This document shows positions 7,769-16,943 of a stretch of DNA of 64,000 bases, piece by piece. Made by a program: the position numbers and the translations under genes. The notes below the pieces were generated by a model. It was not told the origin of the DNA and ran no database searches. It saw only the letters and a list, made by a program, of their open reading frames with translations. This DNA is from Brevibacillus formosus (lineage in GTDB: Bacteria; Bacillota; Bacilli; Brevibacillales; Brevibacillaceae): the NCBI RefSeq assembly GCF_003013405.1, contig NZ_PXZL01000012.1:121613-185612 (forward strand), given 5' to 3'. Every line of letters begins with the position of its first letter. Within the stretch, counting starts at the first letter, position 1.

Positions 7769-9535
7769 ATGAGCGGCAAATTGTTTGTGATCGGGTTTGG
7801 TCCAGGAAGTTTTGAGCATATCACCAAGCGGGCGCGGGAAGCCTTGCAGGAGTCCGATGTCATTATCGGCTATTCCACCTACGTAGACTTGATCCGCGGA
7901 CTTTTGACGAATCAGCAAATCGTCAGCACAGGGATGACGGAAGAAGTGGCGCGTGCACGAGAAGCCGTGCGTCAGGCGGAAGAGGAAGGCAAAAAGGTAG
8001 CGGTCATTTCTAGTGGAGACTCAGGTGTTTACGGGATGGCAGGTCTCGTATACGAGGTGTTGGTGGAAAAAGGCTGGACAGAAGCTACCGGCGTACCCAT
8101 CGAAATCGTACCGGGCATCTCGGCGATCAATTCCTGTGGGGCGATCCTCGGTGCACCTATCATGCACGACGCATGCACGATCAGTCTGAGCGATCACTTG
8201 ACGCCGTGGGATCTGATTGCCAAACGGATTGACGCAGCAGGGATGGCTGACTTTGTTATCGCGTTGTACAACCCGCGCAGCGGACGACGTACACGCCAGA
8301 TCGTCGAAGCGCAACGCATCCTGTTGCAGTACCGCTCACCAGATACGCCAGTCGGTATCGTGAAAAGTGCTTATCGCGAACGTGAAACCGTTGTCGTGAC
8401 GACCTTGGCGCAAATGCTGGAGCATGATATCGGCATGCTGACCACTGTGATTATCGGAAATACATCGACGTTTGTATACGACGGCAAAATGATTACGCCG
8501 CGCGGTTATCAGCGCAAATATACGCTGTCTGCCGATGAGCAGCCACTGAAGCCGCATCAGCGTCTGCGTGTAGAAAATGAGCCTTGGTCGCTTGAGGCCT
8601 CCGAGGAGAGCCTTGCGTCAGCTCCGGCAGCACCAGCAACACCAGCAACACCGAGAACAGAAAGACCAGTAGCCGTTACCGAGGACAGAGTAACTGCTAC
8701 AGAACCGGCAAATCGTGCAGCAACAAGCACGGCAGTACTGGAAGCGCCGCCTGTAACAGAAGAAGATGCACCAAAAGCTCCTTTCGCATGGGCCATGGAG
8801 GCGTTGACGGCTATCAATGCGGCGAAAGGTATTGAAACCAAGCCAGCTGTAGGCCAAGTCCATCGTCCGGTATCTACCTTTACACCAGAGATGATTTTCG
8901 AATGCGCGGTAAGTCCGGGTGTTGCCAACAAAAAAATCACGCCGCAGCAAATGATGGCGATTGCCGAAGTGGCTGGCGAAAAAGGCGAGATCGAATATAC
9001 CCCACACCACCAAATGATTTTGCGCGTGCCGACTGCCAACCCTGACAGCATCACGAGCCGTTTGCGAGAGCTTGGACTGATTCTCAGCCCGATTGGAGAC
9101 GTTTTGCAGGTAAAAGCGTGTGATTTCTGCGACGGCGAGAAAAAAGACAGCATCCCTTATGCCGACGAGCTGCACCAAAAGCTGGGTGGAAAAGAAATGC
9201 CGAAGGAACTGAAAATCGGCTTCAACGGCTGCGGGATGGCGTGCTACGGCGCGGTTCAAGAGGATATCGGGATCGTATTCCGCAAAGGCAAGTTCGATTT
9301 ATTCCTGGGAGCAAAAACGGTGGGGCGCAATGCACACTCCGGCATTCCGGTAGCAGAAGGTATCGAAAAAGATGAGATTGTTCCACTCGTGGAGCGAATC
9401 GTGAACCGATTCAAAAAAGAAGCATTTCCGAACGAGCGGTTCCACAAGTTTTTCCAACGTGTAGGTGAGCTAGAGGGCTTCGCATGGTACGAGCCAGCAA
9501 AAGCTGAAATCGAGAATGCTGCATGCGGAGATTAA
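7769..9535 (+). CDS. cbiH: Cobalt-factor III C17-methyltransferase with fused Fe-S domain (CbiH60 type)
   Basis: The N-terminal ~245 residues are a tetrapyrrole methyltransferase (GFGPGSFEHITKRA, SSGDSGVYGMAG, VPGISAINSCGAILG) that methylates C17 and contracts the ring to cobalt-precorrin-4. A Pro/Ala/Thr-rich linker (about residues 275-335) connects it to a C-terminal domain resembling half of a sulfite/nitrite reductase or CobG. That domain has four cysteines, CDFC (451, 454) and CGMAC (488, 492), suited to a 4Fe-4S cluster. The fusion matches CbiH60, described from Bacillus megaterium; 588 residues agrees with that form. The gene begins 27 bp after cbiB with a GGGGAGGGG-like site. Confidence 0.92.
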   Translation: MSGKLFVIGFGPGSFEHITKRAREALQESDVIIGYSTYVDLIRGLLTNQQIVSTGMTEEVARAREAVRQAEEEGKKVAVISSGDSGVYGMAGLVYEVLVEKGWTEATGVPIEIVPGISAINSCGAILGAPIMHDACTISLSDHLTPWDLIAKRIDAAGMADFVIALYNPRSGRRTRQIVEAQRILLQYRSPDTPVGIVKSAYRERETVVVTTLAQMLEHDIGMLTTVIIGNTSTFVYDGKMITPRGYQRKYTLSADEQPLKPHQRLRVENEPWSLEASEESLASAPAAPATPATPRTERPVAVTEDRVTATEPANRAATSTAVLEAPPVTEEDAPKAPFAWAMEALTAINAAKGIETKPAVGQVHRPVSTFTPEMIFECAVSPGVANKKITPQQMMAIAEVAGEKGEIEYTPHHQMILRVPTANPDSITSRLRELGLILSPIGDVLQVKACDFCDGEKKDSIPYADELHQKLGGKEMPKELKIGFNGCGMACYGAVQEDIGIVFRKGKFDLFLGAKTVGRNAHSGIPVAEGIEKDEIVPLVERIVNRFKKEAFPNERFHKFFQRVGELEGFAWYEPAKAEIENAACGD

Positions 9536-9571
9536 TGCAAGAACACCGAATAAAAACGAGGGGGACATAAA

Positions 9572-10540
9572 ATGGACGCAGTATTATTTGTAGGTCATGG
9601 AAGCAAGGACCCGGAAGGCAATGAAGAGATTCGCCAGTTTGTGGCGACGCTAACACCGGACTTGGATGTACCGATTATCGAGACGTGCTTTCTGGAGTTT
9701 GCCCGTCCTGACATGCTGCAAGGCTTGAATACCTGCGTGGCACGGGGTGCAACCCGCGTAGCGGTGATTCCAATCATCTTGTTCTCTGCCGGACATGCAA
9801 AAATTCATATTCCAGCTGCCATCGACGAGGCCAAGGAGCTGCACCCACACGTTCAGTTCATCTACGGACGCCCGATCGGCATTCACGACGAAGTCATCAA
9901 TATTTTGACCGCTCGCATGGAAGAGGCAGGCTTTGCCTCGGGGGAAGACCATGATGACCTGGCAGTACTCGTGATCGGACGCGGCAGCAGCGATGCAGAT
10001 GCTAACAGCGATATTTACAAAATGTCCCGACTGTTCTGGGAGCGCTACAAAGCCAAGTGGGTAGAGACCGCCTTTATGGGCGTGACGTATCCACTGTACG
10101 ACGAGGGTGTTGAGCGTTGTCTGAAGCTGGGTGCGAAGCGTATCGTTCTCTTGCCGTATTTCCTGTTCACAGGTGTGTTGATCAAACGAATGAGCGACCA
10201 GCTGGAGAAGTTCCGTGAGCAATATCCAGAAGCCCAGTTCGAAATGGCCGAGTATTTTGGCTTCCATCCGTTGTTGAAAGAAGTACTCAAGGATCGTGTG
10301 ATGGAAGCGTTGCAAGGTGAAGTGAAGCTGAACTGTGATACCTGTCAGTACAGACTGGCAGCGATGGAGCACATCGACCATCACCATCACCACCACGATG
10401 ACGAGCATGGGCATCATCACCACCATGGTCACCACCACCATCATCATCATGACCATGACCATCATCACGATCACGACCATGACCATGACCACAAACATGA
10501 CCACAAACATGATCACAAGCACGACCACGTTACCAAGTAG
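9572..10540 (+). CDS. cbiX: Sirohydrochlorin cobaltochelatase, long form with His-rich tail
   Basis: Inserts Co2+ into sirohydrochlorin, committing it to the anaerobic cobalamin branch. The 322-residue product has two CbiX halves: the first has LFVGHGSKDPEG and IPIILFSAGHAKIHIP, the second has VIGRGSSDADANSD and LPYFLFTGVL. A CDTC motif (Cys255, Cys258) follows, as in the Fe-S-carrying B. megaterium CbiX. The tail from about residue 269 has more than 30 histidines interleaved with aspartate and lysine, a likely cobalt or nickel store. The tail DNA is a CAT/CAC/GAC low-complexity tract. Confidence 0.93.
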   Translation: MDAVLFVGHGSKDPEGNEEIRQFVATLTPDLDVPIIETCFLEFARPDMLQGLNTCVARGATRVAVIPIILFSAGHAKIHIPAAIDEAKELHPHVQFIYGRPIGIHDEVINILTARMEEAGFASGEDHDDLAVLVIGRGSSDADANSDIYKMSRLFWERYKAKWVETAFMGVTYPLYDEGVERCLKLGAKRIVLLPYFLFTGVLIKRMSDQLEKFREQYPEAQFEMAEYFGFHPLLKEVLKDRVMEALQGEVKLNCDTCQYRLAAMEHIDHHHHHHDDEHGHHHHHGHHHHHHHDHDHHHDHDHDHDHKHDHKHDHKHDHVTK

Positions 10541-10552
10541 GAGGGAGACAGC

Positions 10553-11326
10553 ATGATTCTGGTACTGGCTGGAACGAGCGACGCGCGCGAGTTGGCTTTG
10601 CAAATCAAGAACAAGGGCTACGAGCTGTTGACGACGGTCGTCACTGACAATGCTGCGAAAAGTATGGAGGAGGCGGGCGTGCCTGTCCAGGTCGGACGAC
10701 TGACTGCCGACGATATCCAGCAGCTGATCCAAGACAAGGCCGTCCAATGCGTGGTCGACGCGAGTCATCCCTTCGCAGAGGAAGCCTCCAAAAACGCCAT
10801 GGCAGGAGCACAGGGCGCGGGAGTCCCCTACATTCGCTACGAGCGGGAAAGCATCTCCTCACCGGGCAGTGAGAAGCTGATTGTGGTAGAAGACTACGTC
10901 CAGGCGGCTGAGCTGGCGGCAGAAAAGCGCGGCGTCATCATGCTGACGACGGGCAGCAAAACGCTGAAAACCTTCACGGATCGGCTTCTGGGCTTGCCAG
11001 ACACGACGCTGGTAGCACGCATGCTGCCGCGTCTTGACAATATGCAGAAATGCGAAGAGCTCGGTGTCGAGCAAAAAAACATTGTCGCGATGCAAGGTCC
11101 TTTTTCCAAGGAGCTGAACAAAGCGCTCTACGATCATTATGGTGTCACGCTGATGATCACCAAGGAGAGCGGCAAGGTAGGCGCTTTTGACGAAAAGGTG
11201 GAAGCGGCACTGGAAATGGGCATCGAAACAATCGTCATCGGTCGTCCGAAGATCGATTATGGAACGAAGTTTTCGGATTACGCCAGCGTGCTGGGCGAAC
11301 TCAAACAAGTGACTGGAGGAAACTAA
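10553..11326 (+). CDS. cbiJ: Cobalt-precorrin-6A reductase
   Basis: Reduces the macrocycle of cobalt-precorrin-6A with a nicotinamide cofactor to give cobalt-precorrin-6B. The 257-residue CobK/CbiJ-family protein has an LVLAGTSDARELA start (dinucleotide binding), VVDASHPFAEEASKNA, YIRYERES, and MLTTGSKTL, all signature stretches of the family. A strong GGAGGGAG site precedes the ATG. It lies between cbiX and cbiC in the same operon. In aerobic nomenclature this is cobK. Confidence 0.92.
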   Translation: MILVLAGTSDARELALQIKNKGYELLTTVVTDNAAKSMEEAGVPVQVGRLTADDIQQLIQDKAVQCVVDASHPFAEEASKNAMAGAQGAGVPYIRYERESISSPGSEKLIVVEDYVQAAELAAEKRGVIMLTTGSKTLKTFTDRLLGLPDTTLVARMLPRLDNMQKCEELGVEQKNIVAMQGPFSKELNKALYDHYGVTLMITKESGKVGAFDEKVEAALEMGIETIVIGRPKIDYGTKFSDYASVLGELKQVTGGN

Positions 11327-11328
11327 CC

Positions 11329-11979
11329 ATGGATTTCAAAACAGAATTTAAACCGATGACCGTACAACCGCAAGAGATTGAGGACTTGAGCTTTCAAATC
11401 ATTACAGATGAGCTGGGCGAGCATTCTTTTACAGAGGAACAATTTCCGGTAGTACAACGCGTCATTCACGCATCCGCAGACTTTGATCTTGGACGCAGCC
11501 TTGTTTTCCACCCGGACGCAGTAAAATCGGGAATCGAAGCGATCCGCAGCGGCAAAATCGTCGTAGCAGATGTACAGATGGTACAAGTCGGCATCAGCAA
11601 AAACCGCATTGAAAAATTCGGCGGACAAGTGAAGGTGTACATCTCTGACCGCGATGTGATGGAAGAGGCGAAGCGCCTGAATACGACCCGTGCGATCATT
11701 TCCATGCGCAAAGCGATCAAGGAAGCGGATGGCGGAATCTTTTGCATCGGAAACGCACCTACGGCACTCCTGGAGCTGATCCGCATGGTGAAGGAAGGCG
11801 AAGCAAAGCCAGGTCTGGTGATCGGGATGCCAGTTGGCTTTGTATCTGCGGCAGAATCCAAGGAAGAGCTGGCGAAGCTCGATATCCCATTCATCACAAA
11901 CATGGGACGCAAAGGCGGAAGTCCAGTAACGGTAGCAGCATTGAATGCCATTTCGATCATGGCGGAACGGTTGGGCTAA
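11329..11979 (+). CDS. cbiC: Cobalt-precorrin-8 methylmutase
   Basis: Moves the methyl group from C11 to C12 of cobalt-precorrin-8 to form cobyrinic acid. The 216-residue product has RVIHASADFDLGRSLVF with the catalytic His47, KIVVADVQMVQVGI, and the C-terminal GMPVGFVSAAESKEEL and TNMGRKGGSPVTVAALNA segments typical of CbiC/CobH. The ATG follows cbiJ by two bases, with GGAGG about nine bases upstream. Confidence 0.94.
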   Translation: MDFKTEFKPMTVQPQEIEDLSFQIITDELGEHSFTEEQFPVVQRVIHASADFDLGRSLVFHPDAVKSGIEAIRSGKIVVADVQMVQVGISKNRIEKFGGQVKVYISDRDVMEEAKRLNTTRAIISMRKAIKEADGGIFCIGNAPTALLELIRMVKEGEAKPGLVIGMPVGFVSAAESKEELAKLDIPFITNMGRKGGSPVTVAALNAISIMAERLG

Positions 11980-11983
11980 GCAG

Positions 11984-13120
11984 ATGGCAGCCAAAGCAGC
12001 AACGGACGAAAAAGAGGCAAAGCCCCTCCGCCACGGATATACGACTGGATCATGCGCAACGGCGACGACCAAGGCTGCTTTGATCGCGCTGATTACTCAG
12101 GAAGAGCAAAGCCAAGCGACGATTCGCCTGCCAATCGGTGAGGACGTCACCTTTCAGATGGAGAGCTGTGAGTTTTCATTGGAGAAGGCGACCGCAAGCA
12201 CGATCAAAGATGGGGGAGACGATCCAGACGCGACACACGGTGCCCTTATTCTCTCAACCGTGGAATGGTCGGATGAGCCCGGCATTATTTTGGATGGCGG
12301 ACTCGGAGTGGGACGGGTGACCAAGCCAGGGTTGCCCGTTCCGATTGGCGAGGCAGCGATCAATCCCGTCCCGCGCAAAATGATCAGGGAAACCGCGCAG
12401 GCTGTTCTGGATGAGTACGGGACCCAGCGTGGGGTCAAAATCGTCATCTCCGTGCCTGCGGGCGAGGAAATCGCCAAAAAAACATTGAATGGACGACTCG
12501 GCATACTCGGCGGCATCTCCATATTGGGGACGCGTGGAATCGTGGTGCCGTTTTCCACTTCTGCTTACAAGGCGAGTGTGGCGCAAGCGGTCAACGTCGC
12601 CAAGGAAGCCGGCTGCGATCATATTGTGCTGTCGACAGGCGGAAAGAGTGAATCCTACGGGGTCGCTACTTATCCTGAGCTGTCGGAAGAAGCATTCGTG
12701 GAAATGGGCGATTTCGTCGGCTTTTCCCTCAAGCAGTGCAAGAACAAGGGTATGCGCAAAGTGACCTTGGTCGGGATGATGGGCAAGTTTTCCAAGGTAG
12801 CGCAGGGCGTCATGATGGTTCATTCCAAAAGCGCACCCGTCGATTTCGGCTTCCTCGCTCAAATGGCAGCGGATGCAGGAGCTTCGCAGGAGCGTATTGA
12901 CGAAATTTTGGGAGCCAACACCGCTTCGCAGGTAGGCGATATGATGGTGGACACGCCCGCCTTTTTCGAGATCATGTGCGAAAACTGCTGCCGCGCTGCA
13001 CTAAAGGAAGTGGGCGGCGGCATCGAGGTCGAAACCATCATCATCACAATGAAAGGGTCCCTATTGGGAAGGGTGACGATCAATGACACAGGCGATGAAA
13101 GTAATTGGAATCGGGGATGA
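11984..13120 (+). CDS. cbiD: Cobalt-precorrin-5B C1-methyltransferase
   Basis: Methylates C1 of cobalt-precorrin-5B using S-adenosylmethionine in the anaerobic pathway; this enzyme has no counterpart of the same fold in the aerobic route. The 378-residue product starts with the CbiD signature [18 protein letters not shown] and carries GAGVGxVTKPGL-like [27 protein letters not shown] and [18 protein letters not shown]. The ATG at 11984 just after the cbiC stop is preferred over an in-frame ATG at 11945 inside cbiC. Its end overlaps cbiET by 38 bp. Confidence 0.94.
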   Translation: MAAKAATDEKEAKPLRHGYTTGSCATATTKAALIALITQEEQSQATIRLPIGEDVTFQMESCEFSLEKATASTIKDGGDDPDATHGALILSTVEWSDEPGIILDGGLGVGRVTKPGLPVPIGEAAINPVPRKMIRETAQAVLDEYGTQRGVKIVISVPAGEEIAKKTLNGRLGILGGISILGTRGIVVPFSTSAYKASVAQAVNVAKEAGCDHIVLSTGGKSESYGVATYPELSEEAFVEMGDFVGFSLKQCKNKGMRKVTLVGMMGKFSKVAQGVMMVHSKSAPVDFGFLAQMAADAGASQERIDEILGANTASQVGDMMVDTPAFFEIMCENCCRAALKEVGGGIEVETIIITMKGSLLGRVTINDTGDESNWNRG

Positions 13121-14312
13121 TGGACAGCAGAGCCTGCTGCCGTTGTACCGGACTTGGATAGAGGAAAGTGAACTGTTGGTTGGTGGAGAGCGGCACCTCA
13201 GCTTTTTCCCGGAGTATACAGGGGAAAAGCGGGTGCTGAAAGGCGGACTGACTGCCATGGTGGAGGAGTTGCGCACAGAGACGCGCAAGACGGTCATTCT
13301 GGCGTCAGGCGATCCGCTCTTTTACGGGATTGGCGGCTTGCTTTCCAAAAAGCTGAACGTGGAGATTTACCCGCACCTAAGCTCCATCCAGCTCGCCTTT
13401 GCCAAAATGGGCGAAGCATGGCAGGATGCGACACTGGCTAGTGTGCACGGACGCAGTATCAAAGGTCTGGCACAGCGGATCGACGGGAAGGAAAAGGTCG
13501 CACTGTTGACGGATCGGGAAAACTCGCCAGCAGCGATCGCCCGCTATCTCCTTTCGTTCCAGATGACCGAGTACGATGCGTTCGTGGCGGAGAATCTGGG
13601 TAGCGCGGAAGAGCGGACAGGCTGGTATTCCCTTGAGGAAATGGCAGATGGACTCTTCTCTGATCTGAATGTTGTGATTTTGAAAAAACGCCGTCCAAAC
13701 CCGGTATGGCCGTTTGGAATCGCAGATGAGGAGTTTTCCCAGCGCAAGCCGGACAAGGGACTCATTACAAAAAAAGAAGTGCGCATTTTAAGCATTGCGC
13801 AGCTGCAATTGCATGCGAAAAGCATCGTCTGGGACATCGGCACCTGCACAGGCTCTGTCGCTATTGAAGCGGCACGAATTGCGCGTGAGGGTGAAGTGTA
13901 CGGCGTAGAGAAGAACGCGGACGATCTGGAAAACTGCCGCCAGAACATGGCGAAGTTTCGCACGGATTTGACAGTGGTGGGCGCACGTGCCCCACATGGC
14001 TTGGACGAGTTCCCGGACCCGGATGCCGTATTTATCGGCGGCAGTGGCGGAGAATTGCGCGAGCTGTTGAACATCTGCTGCACACGACTGCGCCCGAATG
14101 GCCGGATTGTGGTGAACGCAGCGACCATTGAGACATTGTACGAAGCGACACAAGCATTCGCGCAGGAAGGATTCGAGACATCGGTGACATTGGCGCAGCT
14201 ATCGCGGAGCAAGCCGATTTTGTCTCTGACGCGTTTTGAAGCATTGAATCCGATCTACATCATTACGGCCTGGGCCAAGCAGGTAGAAGAACAAGGAGGA
14301 GACAGCAAGTGA
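13083..14312 (+). CDS. cbiET: Cobalt-precorrin-6B C5,C15-methyltransferase/decarboxylase, CbiE-CbiT fusion
   Basis: Methylates C5 and C15 and decarboxylates the C12 acetate side chain. The 409-residue product fuses CbiE (residues ~1-205: [30 protein letters not shown]) to CbiT (residues ~225-405: the SAM-binding [26 protein letters not shown] and [13 protein letters not shown]). This is the same arrangement as aerobic CobL. It starts 38 bp inside the cbiD 3' end with GGAAGGGTG as ribosome site; the ATG at 13095 is an alternative start. Confidence 0.94.
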   Translation: MTQAMKVIGIGDDGQQSLLPLYRTWIEESELLVGGERHLSFFPEYTGEKRVLKGGLTAMVEELRTETRKTVILASGDPLFYGIGGLLSKKLNVEIYPHLSSIQLAFAKMGEAWQDATLASVHGRSIKGLAQRIDGKEKVALLTDRENSPAAIARYLLSFQMTEYDAFVAENLGSAEERTGWYSLEEMADGLFSDLNVVILKKRRPNPVWPFGIADEEFSQRKPDKGLITKKEVRILSIAQLQLHAKSIVWDIGTCTGSVAIEAARIAREGEVYGVEKNADDLENCRQNMAKFRTDLTVVGARAPHGLDEFPDPDAVFIGGSGGELRELLNICCTRLRPNGRIVVNAATIETLYEATQAFAQEGFETSVTLAQLSRSKPILSLTRFEALNPIYIITAWAKQVEEQGGDSK

Positions 14313-15019
14313 CTAAGATCGGAACATTGTACGGACTGGGCGTAGGTCCCGGCGACCCTGAATTGATTACCGTCAAGGCATTTCGTCTATTACAGCAATC
14401 GCCAGTGGTTGCGTACCCGAAAAAACGAATGGGCAGCAAAAGCTACGCGCATCAAATCGCAGAGCTGTACGTGCAGTCACCAGACAAGGAAATGCTCGGA
14501 CTCGTATTCCCGATGACGCGGGACAAAGAGATTTTGGAGCGCGAGTGGAACAACACAGTGGAGATCGTCTGGGAGCGCCTGTCTGAAGGCAAGGATGTCG
14601 CTTTTGTAACGGAAGGCGATCCGATGTTTTACAGCACGTTTATCCATATGATGCGCGTCATGCACGAGGAGCACCCGGAGGTGCCAATCGTGACCGTACC
14701 AGGGGTCTCTTCGTTTCTGGGAGCAGCTTCCCGCTTTAATCTGCCACTGGCGGATGGCGACGAGCAGATCGGCATCATCCCGGCAACAGAAGACAAGGAA
14801 GCCATGCGCAAAGCGCTTGAGAACCACGATACCGTCGTGTTCCTGAAGGTAGCAAAAGTACTGCCAATGATCATTGGCTTGCTGAAAGAAATGGGGCTGG
14901 CTGAAAAGGCAGCGGTAGCGACCAAGGTCACTTCCTCCGAAGAAATGGTTTGGACCGATATGCGTGAACTGGAGCGGGCAGAGCTTAGCTATCTTACACT
15001 GATGGTGGTGAAAAAGTAA
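14309..15019 (+). CDS. cbiL: Cobalt-factor II / precorrin-2 C20-methyltransferase
   Basis: Methylates C20 of cobalt-factor II with S-adenosylmethionine to give cobalt-factor III, the CbiH substrate. The 236-residue product has the tetrapyrrole methylase signature [14 protein letters not shown] at the N-terminus, [14 protein letters not shown], and [13 protein letters not shown], which fit the C20 subgroup. The start is a GTG overlapping the cbiET stop (GTGA) after AGGAGGAGAC; the stop TAA overlaps the cbiF ATG. Confidence 0.92.
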   Translation: MTKIGTLYGLGVGPGDPELITVKAFRLLQQSPVVAYPKKRMGSKSYAHQIAELYVQSPDKEMLGLVFPMTRDKEILEREWNNTVEIVWERLSEGKDVAFVTEGDPMFYSTFIHMMRVMHEEHPEVPIVTVPGVSSFLGAASRFNLPLADGDEQIGIIPATEDKEAMRKALENHDTVVFLKVAKVLPMIIGLLKEMGLAEKAAVATKVTSSEEMVWTDMRELERAELSYLTLMVVKK

Positions 15020-15798
15020 TGAAATTGTACATAGTAGGAGCGGGTCCCGGCGACCCTGATTTGATTACGGTAAAAGGCTTGAAGCTGCTGCAAAAGGCAG
15101 ACGTCATTATGTATACCGACTCTCTCGTGAATGAGGATTTGGTCGCAATGAGCAATCCCGATGCAGAGGTGCTGCAAAGCTCGGGTATGGCATTGGAAGA
15201 AATGGTAGAGCTGTTGGTAGACCGGATTCGCAGCGGAAAAACAGTCGTACGTCTGCATACAGGTGATCCGTCCATTTATGGCGCGATCATGGAACAGATC
15301 GCCCTGCTAAAAGCACAAGGCATTGAGGTAGAAATCGTTCCAGGTGTGAGCTCCGTATTTGCGGCAGCGGCAGCAGTAGGCGCCGAGCTGACGATTCCTG
15401 ATCTGACACAAACGATTATCCTCACCCGCGCGGAAGGTCGCACGCCAGTGCCAGAAAGAGAAAAGCTGCGTGCACTTGCTGAGCATCATTGTACGTTGGC
15501 TCTGTACCTAAGCGCGACTTTGACGAAAAAAGTAGTCCGCGAGCTAGTCGATGCTGGTTGGAGTGAGGATACACCAGTAGCAGTCGTACAACGCGCAAGC
15601 TGGCCGGATCAATTGATCGTTCGCACCACGCTGAAAAATTTGGACGAAGACATGGGCAAAAACGGCATCCGCAAGCACGCGATGATTTTGGCTGGCTGGG
15701 CTCTGGACCCGAACATCCACGACAAGAGCGAGCAATACCGTTCCAAGCTGTACGATAAAACCTTTACACACGGGTTCAGAAAAGGTGTGAAGGAATAA
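15019..15798 (+). CDS. cbiF: Cobalt-precorrin-4 C11-methyltransferase
   Basis: Methylates C11 of cobalt-precorrin-4, giving cobalt-precorrin-5A. The 259-residue product has the methylase signature GAGPGDPDLITVKGL and the CbiF-typical YTDSLVNEDL, LHTGDPSIYGAIMEQ and VPGVSSVFAAAAAVGAELT stretches. It is translationally coupled to cbiL and cbiG by TAATG overlaps at both ends. Its substrate comes from CbiH60 and its product goes to CbiG. Confidence 0.93.
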   Translation: MKLYIVGAGPGDPDLITVKGLKLLQKADVIMYTDSLVNEDLVAMSNPDAEVLQSSGMALEEMVELLVDRIRSGKTVVRLHTGDPSIYGAIMEQIALLKAQGIEVEIVPGVSSVFAAAAAVGAELTIPDLTQTIILTRAEGRTPVPEREKLRALAEHHCTLALYLSATLTKKVVRELVDAGWSEDTPVAVVQRASWPDQLIVRTTLKNLDEDMGKNGIRKHAMILAGWALDPNIHDKSEQYRSKLYDKTFTHGFRKGVKE

Positions 15799-16943
15799 TG
15801 AAGATCATCAAACTGATCGAGGGAGAAATCCCTGTTATCGAGCAGCGCGGAGACTATGCGATCGTCGCGATCACGAAGCACGGGGTAGAGATGGCGCGGG
15901 ATCTGGCACAGAAATTCCCTGGGACAGACCTGTACTACATGAGCAAGTTCGAGCGCGGAGATGAGGAAGCGCGCGGCATCCAGCTGTTTTCCAACAGTGT
16001 ACGGATGCTGTTTCCCGCTCTCTGGCCTGCTTATAAAGGTTTAATCATCATTATTTCACTGGGTGCGGTTATTCGGATGATCGCACCTTTGCTCGAAGAC
16101 AAAAAGAAAGACCCAGGTGTCGTTGTCGTCGATGACCGTGGGGAGAATGTCATCAGTGTGCTGTCCGGTCATTTGGGCGGTGCCAATGAGCTGGCTCGCG
16201 AGGTAGCGGCAGTCATGGGTGCTCGTCCGATTATCACGACAGCATCTGATGTACAAAAGACGATTCCGGTCGATCTATTCGGTAGACGTTTTGGCTGGCA
16301 GTGGGATTCCGCTGAAAAGCTGACCCCTGTCAGTGCTTCTGTTGTAAACGAGGAGCGCGTAGCCGTCATCAATGAATCCGGTGAACGCGACTGGTGGATG
16401 CATGACACCCCAATGCCGCCGTCCATCAAGGAATACGCGACAATCGCTGAGGCAAAAGCCGATCAGCCGCAAGCTGCTCTCGTCGTTTCTCATCGCCTGC
16501 TTACACCGGAGGAACAAACGATTTTGGACAACGGCGTCCTTTATCGTCCAAAGGTAATCGTGCTCGGGATGGGCTGCAACCGGGGAACCTCCGCGGAAGA
16601 GATCGAAGCAGTCATCAAGGAAACGCTGGATGAACTGCAATTTTCGATTAAAAGTGTTAAAGCGCTAGTGACCATCGAGCTGAAAAAGGATGAAGCGGGT
16701 CTCATCGCCGTTTGCGAAAAATACGGCTGGCCGTTCGTCTGGTATTCGCCGGAAGAATTAAACAAGGTCGAAATCAGCGATCCATCTGATACCGTCTTCA
16801 AGTTCACGGGGGCGTATGGAGTGAGTGAGCCTGCCGCGAAGCTGTACGCTGGCGTGGGAGAACTCGTTTTGACCAAGAAGAAGTCGGGCAATACCACCAT
16901 TTCGGTCGGATTGATGTCCTATCACGAGGAGGAGCGCGCATGA
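15798..16943 (+). CDS. cbiG: Cobalt-precorrin-5A hydrolase
   Basis: Opens the delta-lactone of cobalt-precorrin-5A, releasing acetaldehyde and giving cobalt-precorrin-5B, a step specific to the anaerobic pathway. The 381-residue product shows the CbiG N-terminal and middle part (ISLGAVIRMIAPLL, VVDDRGENVISVLSGHLGG, ITTASDV) and the C-terminal CobE-like part starting at GMGCNRGTSAEEIEAV. It starts at the TAATG overlap with cbiF and ends in an ATGA overlap with cbiA. Confidence 0.94.
   Translation: MKIIKLIEGEIPVIEQRGDYAIVAITKHGVEMARDLAQKFPGTDLYYMSKFERGDEEARGIQLFSNSVRMLFPALWPAYKGLIIIISLGAVIRMIAPLLEDKKKDPGVVVVDDRGENVISVLSGHLGGANELAREVAAVMGARPIITTASDVQKTIPVDLFGRRFGWQWDSAEKLTPVSASVVNEERVAVINESGERDWWMHDTPMPPSIKEYATIAEAKADQPQAALVVSHRLLTPEEQTILDNGVLYRPKVIVLGMGCNRGTSAEEIEAVIKETLDELQFSIKSVKALVTIELKKDEAGLIAVCEKYGWPFVWYSPEELNKVEISDPSDTVFKFTGAYGVSEPAAKLYAGVGELVLTKKKSGNTTISVGLMSYHEEERA

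Noticed and set aside
10376..10537. Repetitive CAT/CAC/GAC tract resembling short tandem repeats or a CRISPR-like array
   Set aside because: It is coding DNA for the CbiX histidine-rich tail; units are irregular and there are no spacers.
9650..10768. Long - strand open frame across cbiX and cbiJ with Met/Val-rich stretch
   Set aside because: It is the antisense shadow of cbiX and its His-rich tail (CAT/CAC read backwards gives Met/Val); no ribosome site and no recognisable protein.
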